DNA of 42,048 nucleotides from Candidatus Adlerbacteria bacterium RIFCSPHIGHO2_12_FULL_53_18 (GCA_001775475.1 MEWW01000003.1:1-42048); one strand, 5' to 3'; counted from the stretch's first letter, positions 1 through 8,058 are shown. A program made the numbers and translations. The notes: generated from the sequence alone by a model not told the origin.

Positions 1-420
1 CCTCACAAACGACAAAAAGAAACTGTAGTTAATACAAAGACTCGCCTTGTTCGGCAAGGCCTCCTTACGCGTGAGGATGGGTTGTTATGCTTGACCCCAA
101 AAGGGGAGAGGGTGCTAAGAAGACTCGAACTAAAAGACTATGCATTACAAAAACCAAGGCGTTGGGACGGCAAGTGGCGTATGCTTATCTTTGATATTCC
201 GGAACGCAGAAAAAAGTCACGTGAGCAGGTCCGCAAAACACTCGCAACTATAGGATTTGTGCGTCTTCAGGATAGTGTCTGGCTTTACCCGTATGATTGC
301 GAGGATTTAATTACACTGTTAAAAGCGGATTTTCATATCGGGAAGGATCTTCTGTATCTGATTGTTGATTCGCTAGAAGGAGATACTCGCCTCAAACATC
401 ACTTTGGTCTTATACATTAA
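1..420 (+). CDS. PaaX-like regulator C-terminal / Cas2-like fold protein, 5' truncated by window edge
   Basis: Frame is open from base 1 (PHKRQKETVVNTKTRLVRQGLLTREDG...), so the ORF-track TTG start at 82 is probably internal. RWDGKWRMLIFDIPERRKKSREQVRKTLATIGF is typical of PaaX C-terminal/Cas2-like proteins common in CPR. Confidence 0.65.
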   Translation, partial: PHKRQKETVVNTKTRLVRQGLLTREDGLLCLTPKGERVLRRLELKDYALQKPRRWDGKWRMLIFDIPERRKKSREQVRKTLATIGFVRLQDSVWLYPYDCEDLITLLKADFHIGKDLLYLIVDSLEGDTRLKHHFGLIH

Positions 421-493
421 AAATATGCTATAGCTTTAAAATAATGTATTGAGATTTTTGGTAATAATTGTTCGGCAAATTGGGGAGTAAAGA

Positions 494-523
494 AAAAGGC
501 CCGCTGTTGGCGGGCCTTTTTAA
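494..523. terminator. bidirectional rho-independent terminator
   Basis: AAAAAGGCCCGC TGTT GGCGGGCCTTTTT. Confidence 0.8.
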
Positions 524-547
524 CCAAGTGGCCGGTGCCTCTTAGTG

Positions 548-1024
548 TCAGTATATTCGTAAACCAGAAGCCCTGATGACCTTTGCAACTTCTTCAGCTG
601 TCTTCTTGCCGATGTTAACAATCTTCGCCATCGCTACTTCGCTCGGAAAATCGGTTAGCAGACTTGACATAGTAGGATACGGAATACTCGGAAACATAAT
701 ATTTTTCCGGACCTCGTTGTTTTTGAACACGTTCACAATACGAGTGACCATTGGTGGTGACAGCTCGTGCTTGAAAAGGCGCTTGTGCGTGAAGAACTCG
801 TTTGGCGCAAGATCATAGGGATGCTTGTCGTTCACGGGTGCAGTAATGGGGTATGTCTTGATTCGCAACGAGAACTCAATTCGTTCTCCCAACTTCAAGC
901 CCAGCACCTCACGACCCCATGTCTCAAGCTCGGTGCGGATCTCACGCCTCTTCGCTTCCACCGCCATTTTTCTGTTGATCATTTTGAACCTCTTTTTCAA
1001 ATAACGCCGTCGCGACAATAACAC
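548..1024 (-). CDS. hypothetical protein (158 aa; alternative ATG start at 982)
   Basis: Long ORF opposite convergent terminator. GAGG Shine-Dalgarno-like motif precedes the ATG at 982. C-terminus MAKIVNIGKKTAEEVAKVIRASG resembles a helix-hairpin-helix. Confidence 0.6.
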   Translation of the reverse strand: MLLSRRRYLKKRFKMINRKMAVEAKRREIRTELETWGREVLGLKLGERIEFSLRIKTYPITAPVNDKHPYDLAPNEFFTHKRLFKHELSPPMVTRIVNVFKNNEVRKNIMFPSIPYPTMSSLLTDFPSEVAMAKIVNIGKKTAEEVAKVIRASGLRIY

Positions 1025-1026
1025 AA

Positions 1027-1194
1027 ATGTGTGGCATAATCCAGCGACATGGCACTAAGTATCGGTACCGCGCAGGCGTAGCCCAACATATTTTCTCTCC
1101 TCACATAAAGCGCATCCCGTTTCAGTTCATCATCAAACTACCCATGCCTCTCAAGACTGGCGTTGACTATGGCTTCTTGCCCCGTGCCTCTTAG
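1027..1194 (+). CDS. possible small ORF (55 aa) divergent from the 548-1024 gene
   Basis: ATG-TAG reading MCGIIQRHGTKYRYRAGVAQHIFSPHIKRIPFQFIIKLPMPLKTGVDYGFLPRAS; below the ORF-track cutoff. No family recognised. Confidence 0.25.
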   Translation: MCGIIQRHGTKYRYRAGVAQHIFSPHIKRIPFQFIIKLPMPLKTGVDYGFLPRAS

Positions 1195-2094
1195 TACTCT
1201 AGTAGGCTAAGCACAGACAGTTCTTAAAGCTCAGTGTTATTCACAACTCTGCCTTACCGCCCCATGTAGAGCGCTAGGTAGACAACATAAGTGGTGGAGT
1301 CTCTGGGGAGATAAAGCCACAGGAGAACATAACACACATGGTCCTCGTCCGTTGGAAACTTAAAAGGAAGACCTGACGAGGTTAATCTAAATGAGTGCAC
1401 TCTCGGTGTCTCAGTCGGCATACCAAGACATCCTCAGCCTTTGGGGGGAGTGCATAAAGAGAAGGGATACTGTCCCGCTCAATTCAACCGTATGTTGGCA
1501 GTAACGCCAGTCTAATGAGGGTGCGTCTGGAAACGCCATAGAAAGCCCTCGCCTCCGTGCGCCACACTGGATGCTCACGTAAACCAAATCCAGGAAACGT
1601 TATGTTTTTAGACAACGGATAATCTGCTTATTCACCCTCTCTTCTATCTTTTTTGAGGAAAGGTTTAAAAAATGAACAGGCAGACGCCCCCGGGGTCTTC
1701 CTTTTTCATGCTTGTGAATACAATACATAACCCGGTAAGCAGGTAACCCAGATATCCTGATTACCCGGATACCCAACCACAATTTTTAGAAGGAAATTGG
1801 GGAAACCAGGTAAACCAATGAGTAGATACTGCCGGGTATTTTTGGCCACTCCTGTCTCTTAAGGTAAATAGTCGCTGTTTTCTGACAGTACAGCGAACTT
1901 TAAAATAACTAACAGTAAACAAATATCCCGCAACTCTCGCGGCTCTGAGCGGGAGGGCTAATAAGGTTCCCCGCAATATCGTTACCACCCATAGCGAAGA
2001 ACTCCCCCCAGGGGGCCCCACACAGTAGTACTTAGGCAGTGAAAGGCTTTATTTACTATGCACCGCGAGCTTTTACGCGCCACAGTCAGGGTGC

Positions 2095-2676
2095 GTGTGT
2101 CTTTACCAACTAATTATGAAAACCGCTTACTACAGACCTCGTTCTACATATCCCTCCCAACAAGCGCACAAGAGTACCCCTGCCGCACGTTCGGAAAAGT
2201 ACCCAGCGCGTGAGGAGATAGAGAAGTGCTTGGGGAGCCATCCGCTTACCGCTGTTGTTGAGGAAGATATCCAAACTCTCACAGCCATGAAGCACGTGGA
2301 GGGCATCGTCGCTTTCCTAGTTACCCTCACCAAAGAGGGGCGTGTCATATCGCAAGGACGTGGCTCTGCTGTCCTCAACCCAATGAATCGCTTTATTGGT
2401 CGTACTGTTGCGTGTGCGTTTAACTCTGCACTCGCTGATGCGGCAATACGAGCGACAAAAGTCTTGGACACTTTCCGCACTAAACCGGAGGTCGAGGCAC
2501 TTGGGGAGGACGATAAACCCAATGCCTCTAACCCAGCGACCGACAAACAGCTCGGCTATCTCCGCCAACTGATACAAATCAACTGCGAAGAAGACGAGCG
2601 CGAACGTTGGGAGTCCCAGATGGGGGAACTAACGAAGCAGGAGGCTTCAAAGCTCATTGAGTCGTTCAAAAGATAA
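2095..2676 (+). CDS. hypothetical phage/plasmid-like protein, possible ssDNA-annealing (Rad52/ERF-like) function
   Basis: 193 aa. Conserved-looking GRGSAVLNP.NRFIGRTVACAFNSALADAAIRA core and C-terminal ATDKQLGYLRQLIQ...LTKQEASKLIESF motif seen at the end of many phage recombination/DNA-binding proteins. Alternative ATG at 2116. Confidence 0.55.
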   Translation: MCLYQLIMKTAYYRPRSTYPSQQAHKSTPAARSEKYPAREEIEKCLGSHPLTAVVEEDIQTLTAMKHVEGIVAFLVTLTKEGRVISQGRGSAVLNPMNRFIGRTVACAFNSALADAAIRATKVLDTFRTKPEVEALGEDDKPNASNPATDKQLGYLRQLIQINCEEDERERWESQMGELTKQEASKLIESFKR

Positions 2677-2680
2677 CGTG

Positions 2681-2708
2681 TTGAAAAACCCGCCCAGGGG
2701 TCTATACT
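2681..2708 (+). promoter_or_regulatory. sigma70-like promoter
   Basis: TTGAAA (2681-2686), 16-bp spacer, TATACT (2703-2708). Confidence 0.6.
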
Positions 2709-2713
2709 AGGTG

Positions 2714-2920
2714 GGTACAACTGAATAGCCCGTAAGGGCAACAACCTAACCCGTCAGTAATGGTGGCATGGTTGCGGAGCCAGGTAATGCGTGAAGAACC
2801 CGTCATGGGGTCGCATTACCTGCCGTATTGGGAAACTGATACGTACGCGCAAGCGTAGCTCTGTGACGGGCTCTTTGCGTTCGGGAAAGCGTAAGAACCT
2901 ATATCGCATTATTAGGTTAC
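2714..2920 (+). ncRNA. highly structured RNA: 5' leader or independent ncRNA
   Basis: Perfect 11-bp stem CAGGTAATGCG (2781-2791)/CGCATTACCTG (2812-2822). GCCC-GTAA-GGGC (2728-2739). CGTAT/ATACG (2824-2828/2839-2843). TACGC-GCAA-GCGTA (2844-2857). AACCTA/TAGGTT (2896-2901/2913-2918). Two AACCCGTCA copies compete for TGACGGG at 2864-2870. Confidence 0.65.
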
Positions 2921-2930
2921 TAGACGCATT

Positions 2931-3731
2931 ATGAAAAAATTGTTTACATTGTTTGCACTCCTTGTCGCTGTTCTTGTTCCTTTCAACACAGCGTTTGCTA
3001 TCAGAGAATGGTGGGACCCCATCTACTTTCAAGAGGTTAAACCCTACAGTCCAACCCAGTACGACGTTGATGTACGCGAGCAAATGTTTGGTACCAAAGC
3101 AGAAAGGGCTGCCCATGAAGCACAGCAGCGTCTTATTGACTCCATCAACCAGACAAATGAGCTTTTGCGCAGACAGCAGTTACGGCAGATGCTCAGACCC
3201 CAACCTGTCTACCCAGTGGTCATGCCGGTGTATCAGCCCACATTAACCATTGACCAGCGATGCAAGGATGCTTATGGCTTCAACTCATACGGAAGTGGGG
3301 ATACTTGCTACTGCTCATCCGGATATCAATGGGCATCTGATATGAAATCTTGTATTCCGGTACCTCTTCCTCCTTCAGATGCTGAGCAAGTTGCCGGGGC
3401 AATCATATCGAGTGCTAGGCGTGCTCCTGTTACAAACCCTGCTCCAACCCAAGAGAATAGTGGAGACGACTGCTCTATCCGTGAAGGACGCACGCAGAAC
3501 GGCTACTGTGTTTCGCACCAAGCCTCATGTGTTGAAGCTTTAGGTAACAACGCTGTGTGGACGGGAGAGGTAGACAATGCGGGCTACCCAACATGCGCAT
3601 GCCGGACATCGTGGAAAATATCCGCTGACGGAGGGTCGTGCGTATCAAAAGGTAGCCAGACCGCAGCAGTGGCGAGCGACTCATCCAACTGGCTCCAGAG
3701 GTTCTTAGTATGGCTCGGTATAGGGCTTTAG
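2931..3731 (+). CDS. secreted cysteine-rich protein
   Basis: Signal peptide MKKLFTLFALLVAVLVPFNTAFA; C-x-C rich segments (CKDAYGFNSYGSGDTCYCSSGYQW...); hydrophobic C-terminus NWLQRFLVWLGIGL. Confidence 0.7.
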   Translation: MKKLFTLFALLVAVLVPFNTAFAIREWWDPIYFQEVKPYSPTQYDVDVREQMFGTKAERAAHEAQQRLIDSINQTNELLRRQQLRQMLRPQPVYPVVMPVYQPTLTIDQRCKDAYGFNSYGSGDTCYCSSGYQWASDMKSCIPVPLPPSDAEQVAGAIISSARRAPVTNPAPTQENSGDDCSIREGRTQNGYCVSHQASCVEALGNNAVWTGEVDNAGYPTCACRTSWKISADGGSCVSKGSQTAAVASDSSNWLQRFLVWLGIGL

Positions 3732-3742
3732 TGGGTGGACGA

Positions 3743-3771
3743 TTGACCTAGTACACAAAATGACTTATACC
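3743..3771 (+). promoter_or_regulatory. sigma70-like promoter of the two-gene ATPase operon
   Basis: TTGACC (3743-3748), 17-bp spacer, TATACC (3766-3771). Confidence 0.55.
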
Positions 3772-3790
3772 AAAGCCCACTACTTCAGTT

Positions 3791-3985
3791 ATGGCAAAAT
3801 CTCCCTTGAAGCCTATGTCAGCAAACGAATCGGTCTCCGACCGTATTTTTAGTGCTTTTATCGACGAACTCGCACACGAAAAAGATTTTGATGCTGTAGC
3901 AGCGCGTCTTAAGGGGACTATACTCGAGCAGCGTACTTTGACTGAGCCTGCCTTAAGGAAGGCTCTGTTTGGGGAAGATGCATGA
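3791..3985 (+). CDS. small (64 aa) helical partner protein of the downstream ATPase
   Basis: MAKSPLKPMSANESVSDRIFSAFIDELAHEKDFDAVAARLKGTILEQRTLTEPALRKALFGEDA; 4-nt overlap (ATGA) with the downstream gene implies translational coupling. Confidence 0.65.
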   Translation: MAKSPLKPMSANESVSDRIFSAFIDELAHEKDFDAVAARLKGTILEQRTLTEPALRKALFGEDA

Positions 3986-6435
3986 TTAAAGTCGAAAAAA
4001 TAACTATAGAGGAGTTCCGGGGTATCCGGTCGCTGCAACTGGAACTAAACAACGAAAGTTACGCTATATGTGGCCCAAACGGAACTGGCAAGAGTGGCGT
4101 TGTTGATGCTGTTGAGTTTGCTTTGACAGGTAGCATCTCACGCCTTACAGGGAAAGGCCGGGGGGCGCTTTCTGTGCTTAAACATGGTCCACATGTCGAC
4201 AGTCGAAAGGCTCCGGAGAAAGCGTGCGTAACTCTTGAGGTTTCAATCGCTACGTTAGGTGGTAAGAAAGCTACTATTACGCGTGACGTCAAGAGCGCGG
4301 ATATCCCCATTATTACACCGGACGAACCTGCCGTGAGGGCGGCGGTAGAGCAGTTTGAGAAGCACCCAGAATTCGTTTTATCGAGACGAGAAATCATAAA
4401 ATATGTGCTTGCAGAACCAGGCGAACGGGCACAAGAGGTCCAAGCCGTCTTACAGCTCGACGAGCTTGAAAAAGCCCGCGTCCTTTTGCAGAAGATTTCA
4501 AATGCATGCACTAGAGAAACTGCCCCACTTATGCAAGACGAACAATCTGCTCGTGAGGCACTTATAAGCGCGATGGATATCGCCGAGTTAACGCCTGACA
4601 GTATACTGGCTGCTGCAAACGAAAAAAGGAAGGTTTTAGGCCTTCCTCCTTTAGCCAGACTAGAGACGACCACTTCCTTAAAAGATGGCTTAGAAAGCCT
4701 AGCTGCTACCGCTGCAAGTCGAGTACCAAAAGAAGCTGCACGGGCAGATATAGCCAAAGCAATTGAGGCAACGCGGGCACTTGCAGGCGCAGATATAGAA
4801 AAAGAGATACAGGCAGCGACAGAGGCCATTACTAAATTAAAAGAAAACGAAGCTAGTCTCGAGAACGTCACGCGAGAATCAATGCTGCGTCACGCCATTG
4901 ACCTATTTGATGAGCACGTTTGTCCTGTCTGTGCTACTGAGTGGAACCCTGAGCATTTCCGCAGCATAGTACGGACTCAGATGGAGCGGCTAGAGGCTGC
5001 CGTCAAAGAAAGAGCAGCCGCAGAAAAATTACTGGCACCAATTATAAAGAAACTAGAGACGATACAAACCAACATAAAGTCTGCGGCCAGTTATGGGCCT
5101 CTTTTTGTTCCGCCTATCGAGACCGCGACACTCAACGAATACGGCGTACACTTGGCAGAGAAAGCAAGTACACTAAGGAAGTTTCTTCCGCTCACAGGTG
5201 TGCTGGCAGCCTTAACTCCTGAAGTTGAGGGCACCGCGAAAGCTCTTGAAGCTCTTGAAGAAATGGGTCGCGCAGTCGAAGCAATACCAGACCCTAACGC
5301 CCGAGATGGCGCCCGAGATTTCCTTGTCACAGCTGACGAAAGGCTACGCGCATACCGCATTGCTGCGGCAAAATATAACGCTGCAAAGAAAAAGTCTGCC
5401 ACTGCAAAACACACTTTTGAAATCTTTGGAGTTGCAACCAACAAAGCTCTTGAGGATATCTACAAGCAGGTTGAAGAACAGTTTCGTGCATTTTATCGTT
5501 CTCTCAACCAAGACGAGAGCGCGTTTGAAGCAACTCTAACTCCTCTAATAGGCAAGTTAGATTTCGATGTGGGCTTCTTTGGCCGCGGCTCTTTTCCACC
5601 AGGAGCGTATCATAGTGAAGGCCACCAGGACGCAATGGGTTTATGCCTTTATCTTGCGCTAATGAAACATATTCTTGGGGAGGGGTTCACTCTTGCCGTT
5701 TTAGATGACGTGCTTATGTCAGTAGACAGAGCTCATCGGCGCGAGGTTTGCCATCTTCTCACTAAACAATTTCCCCAAGTGCAATTTGTGCTCACCACTC
5801 ACGACCCGGTATGGTTGCGTCATATGAAGACAGCGGGTCTTATTCGAGGCAAGGCTGGGGTGGAGTTTCAAAGCTGGGACGTTGACCGGGGACCGACACA
5901 ATGGAAAGACGTTGACGTTTGGGCAGAAATCGACTCCCACCTAAGCAAAAACAACGTGCGGGAGGCGGCGGGCTTGTTACGTCACCATATGGAGTACTTG
6001 GCTGCAGAATACTGTAGCGAGTTGGGGGGTAAAGTAGAGTACAAAGGTGATAACCACTACGACCTTGGTGAACTGTTACCAGGAGCCGTCTCAGCAATGC
6101 GCGACTTACTTAAAAAAGCAAAGTCTGCAGCCAATAGTTGGGATAATAAAGACTTAGCAAAAGTAATAGATGAGCGAGACAAAGCCTTTAACGCCGCATG
6201 TGAAGCAGCGTTTGGTGACCAGTGGCAAGTTAACGTTGTAATTCACCACAATGAGTGGGCAGACCTACAGAAGGAAGATTTTAAACCAGTCGCTGAGGCT
6301 TTTAAAGCTCTTGCTGCTCGATTTGAGTGCAAAAAGTGTAAGGACTTACTGTACGTAACCCGCAGTGGATACAAGAAAGACTGTTTACGATGCTCTTGTG
6401 CAACTCTCAGTTTCAGCCTCGTAGAAAAAGTCTAA
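3982..6435 (+). CDS. RecF/SMC-like AAA ATPase with zinc hook and C-terminal zinc ribbon
   Basis: Walker A GPNGTGKSG, N-terminal EEFRGIRSLQLEL, mid-coil CPVC, Walker B LAVLDDVLMSVD, H-loop TTHDPVW, C-terminal CKKC..CLRC. Confidence 0.85.
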   Translation: MIKVEKITIEEFRGIRSLQLELNNESYAICGPNGTGKSGVVDAVEFALTGSISRLTGKGRGALSVLKHGPHVDSRKAPEKACVTLEVSIATLGGKKATITRDVKSADIPIITPDEPAVRAAVEQFEKHPEFVLSRREIIKYVLAEPGERAQEVQAVLQLDELEKARVLLQKISNACTRETAPLMQDEQSAREALISAMDIAELTPDSILAAANEKRKVLGLPPLARLETTTSLKDGLESLAATAASRVPKEAARADIAKAIEATRALAGADIEKEIQAATEAITKLKENEASLENVTRESMLRHAIDLFDEHVCPVCATEWNPEHFRSIVRTQMERLEAAVKERAAAEKLLAPIIKKLETIQTNIKSAASYGPLFVPPIETATLNEYGVHLAEKASTLRKFLPLTGVLAALTPEVEGTAKALEALEEMGRAVEAIPDPNARDGARDFLVTADERLRAYRIAAAKYNAAKKKSATAKHTFEIFGVATNKALEDIYKQVEEQFRAFYRSLNQDESAFEATLTPLIGKLDFDVGFFGRGSFPPGAYHSEGHQDAMGLCLYLALMKHILGEGFTLAVLDDVLMSVDRAHRREVCHLLTKQFPQVQFVLTTHDPVWLRHMKTAGLIRGKAGVEFQSWDVDRGPTQWKDVDVWAEIDSHLSKNNVREAAGLLRHHMEYLAAEYCSELGGKVEYKGDNHYDLGELLPGAVSAMRDLLKKAKSAANSWDNKDLAKVIDERDKAFNAACEAAFGDQWQVNVVIHHNEWADLQKEDFKPVAEAFKALAARFECKKCKDLLYVTRSGYKKDCLRCSCATLSFSLVEKV

Positions 6436-6503
6436 TAAAAACTCCCAATAACCGGAGTGATTCTGGTCTTCAATAAACCCTTATTTCACAGGCTCTTGAC
6501 GCC

Positions 6504-6532
6504 TTGACTTTTGTGTTGTTTTAGGATATAAT
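6504..6532 (+). promoter_or_regulatory. strong sigma70-like promoter
   Basis: TTGACT (6504-6509), 17-bp spacer, TATAAT (6527-6532); GGAGGG ribosome-binding site just before the ATG at 6591. Confidence 0.75.
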
Positions 6533-6590
6533 TGAGAGTAGCGGTCAAACGCACATTTCCAACTAGTTTCAACCAGCCATGGAGGGCTAA

Positions 6591-7529
6591 ATGACGAGAC
6601 CAGTCGCAACTATCAACGGTGTCAACATCTTCTCCGACAAGCAAGTGACTGGGGTACGGAATACCCGCGTCACGTTCGCCGACGGCAGCTGGTGCGATGT
6701 TGCGACCGGTCAGGTCGACAACAAAGGCCCCGGCTTCATCAACATCGGCGGCAGCGCCGGACAAAAGGACGACGAACAGGCCACGGTCGGCCCGAAGTCC
6801 TTCCAGACCTCGACTCTCGAGGTGCGCGATATCGAAGCCGACGTCGATATCAAACCCAACCAAGGGCAGGCGATGGTCGTGACCATCTCCGGCAAGAAGT
6901 CCGGTGTCGACAGCGTTCTTACCACCAAGGTGGGCGATTGCCTGGTGGTGTCGGGCAAGAGCGGTGGCCGTAAGGCAAGCGGCACCAGCGTTGTCATCGA
7001 CAACGGCAACATCTCCATCGGCAGTGGCAACTTCTCGCGCGGCTCGATGAGGGTCAACGTGGGTTCCGTTTCCATTGGCGGTGGCGGCGACGTGGAGGCT
7101 GATGTCAAAGTCACCATCACAGTCCCCGTACGGAGCGGCATCAAGGTCGCTGGCGTGCAGGGCAGCGTGAAGGTCGGCGACATTGACGGTCCATTCACTG
7201 GCCACCTGTTCGGCGACTCCAGCATGTCCGTCGGCAAGGTGCGTGATGCGCAGCTCTCCCTTCAAGGAAGCGGCGACATCGAAGTCCTCGAAGTCAACGA
7301 CAAGTTGTCGATGCGCATCCAGGGTTCCGGCGACATCAACGTCTTCAACGGCAACGTGCAGACGCTCAACGTGGACATCATGGGTTCTGGCGATGCCGTG
7401 TTCAATGGCACCGCCGCCGACGCCAGTCTGTCGGTCATGGGCTCTGGTGACATCAAGGTCGGCCACGTGAAGAACAAGCCGAATCTCAGCCAGATGGGCA
7501 GCGGCAAAATCAAAGTCGCCAACTGGTAA
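6591..7529 (+). CDS. DUF2807-like (head GIN / autotransporter-like) beta-repeat protein
   Basis: Repeated QGSGDIEV / QGSGDINV / MGSGDAVF / MGSGDIKV / MGSGKIKV; locally high GC; no obvious signal peptide. Confidence 0.7.
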   Translation: MTRPVATINGVNIFSDKQVTGVRNTRVTFADGSWCDVATGQVDNKGPGFINIGGSAGQKDDEQATVGPKSFQTSTLEVRDIEADVDIKPNQGQAMVVTISGKKSGVDSVLTTKVGDCLVVSGKSGGRKASGTSVVIDNGNISIGSGNFSRGSMRVNVGSVSIGGGGDVEADVKVTITVPVRSGIKVAGVQGSVKVGDIDGPFTGHLFGDSSMSVGKVRDAQLSLQGSGDIEVLEVNDKLSMRIQGSGDINVFNGNVQTLNVDIMGSGDAVFNGTAADASLSVMGSGDIKVGHVKNKPNLSQMGSGKIKVANW

Positions 7530-7550
7530 AGCTCAACAAGTACGCGTTCA

Positions 7551-7584
7551 GGCCCGCTCCTCTTTTGGGGCGGGCCTTTGTTTT
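7551..7584 (+). terminator. rho-independent terminator
   Basis: GGCCCGCtcctcttttgggGCGGGCC followed by TTTGTTTT. Confidence 0.8.
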
Positions 7585-7663
7585 ATCTCAAATTTCCCTT
7601 CTTATACTTAAACACCGTCTGCTTGCTCTTAAGGTGCATTTATCCACAATTTCCCGAAAGGTG

Positions 7664-7688
7664 TATAATAGCAGTAGAGGGCTATTAT
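7664..7688 (+). promoter_or_regulatory. -10 box with overlapping operator-like inverted repeat
   Basis: TATAAT (7664-7669) overlapped by perfect 8-bp inverted repeat ATAATAGC-agtagagg-GCTATTAT (7665-7688); -35 is weak. Confidence 0.5.
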
Positions 7689-7972
7689 CAGGCCGTACTT
7701 TGAGTTTAAACACCTGCTTATAAAGCAAGGGGAGGACCAACGCCTACGGGCGCCTCGCGTTTGTGGACGTAAACCACACGTGTTGCAGACGATAACTGCA
7801 CGTGGCACAAACCACGTATGTCGCTCCGGTATTTCAAGGCGTATTTGATGCCAGCGACCCGTTACCATTTGTGCTCTGGTAGACGCAAGATGTTCAGGAA
7901 CGCCTTCAGGTTAGACGAAATTAACCACTGACTACTCGGTGAGTGATTTCTTCGAAGCTGAGGCGTTTTTTA
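7673..7972 (+). ncRNA. putative ~300-nt structured ncRNA with 3' terminator-like stem
   Basis: No credible ORF. Nested stems: AACGC/GCGTT, GTGG/CCAC, CACGT-GCAG/CTGC-ACGTG, ACGTGG/CCACGT, GTCGCT/AGCGAC enclosing GGCGT/ATGCC. Final stem AACGCCT(T)CAG (7899-7909)/CTGAGGCGTT followed by a T-run near 7966-7971. Confidence 0.55.
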
Positions 7973-8007
7973 AAGACGTCTAGTTATCTACTTAAAGTGC
8001 AGTGTAA

Positions 8008-8045
8008 GCGCGATGGGCTCGAAACCCATATACCCTTTGTCGCGC
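8008..8045. repeat. double-stem palindrome just upstream of the resolvase gene
   Basis: GCGCGA-[ATGGG-CTCGAAA-CCCAT]-TCGCGC, 14 bp before the ATG of the recombinase at 8059. Confidence 0.5.
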
Positions 8046-8058
8046 ACGGTTAATTGTT

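Noticed and set aside
1-420. Genuine CRISPR Cas2 gene
   Set aside because: No repeats or other cas genes; upstream winged-helix-like sequence favours a PaaX-type regulator with Cas2-like fold.
535-1195. 12-bp direct repeat GTGCCTCTTAGT at 535-546 and 1184-1195 flanking the 548-1024 gene
   Set aside because: Many 12-mer repeats are expected by chance in 42 kb; flanks do not extend the match.
1027-1500. Possible tmRNA or RNase P RNA in the non-coding stretch
   Set aside because: No conserved tmRNA ends, tag frame or RNase P core motifs found on either strand.
1850-1870. CTGTCTCTTA resembles half of the Tn5/Nextera mosaic end
   Set aside because: Only ~10 bp match and the rest diverges; no transposase or adapter sequence nearby.
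4059-4871. 270-aa minus-strand ORF inside the SMC-like ATPase
   Set aside because: Ser/Ala-rich antisense shadow of a clear ATPase coding sequence.
6486-7466. 326-aa ORF on the minus strand opposite the DUF2807 gene
   Set aside because: Shadow ORF caused by the high GC and repetitive codons of the plus-strand gene, which has promoter, SD and terminator.
7848-7975. tRNA-Leu-like signature TGGTAGACGC...TTCAGGA followed by TTCGAA
   Set aside because: Anticodon stem and acceptor stem do not pair; better explained as part of the structured ncRNA with its terminator stem.
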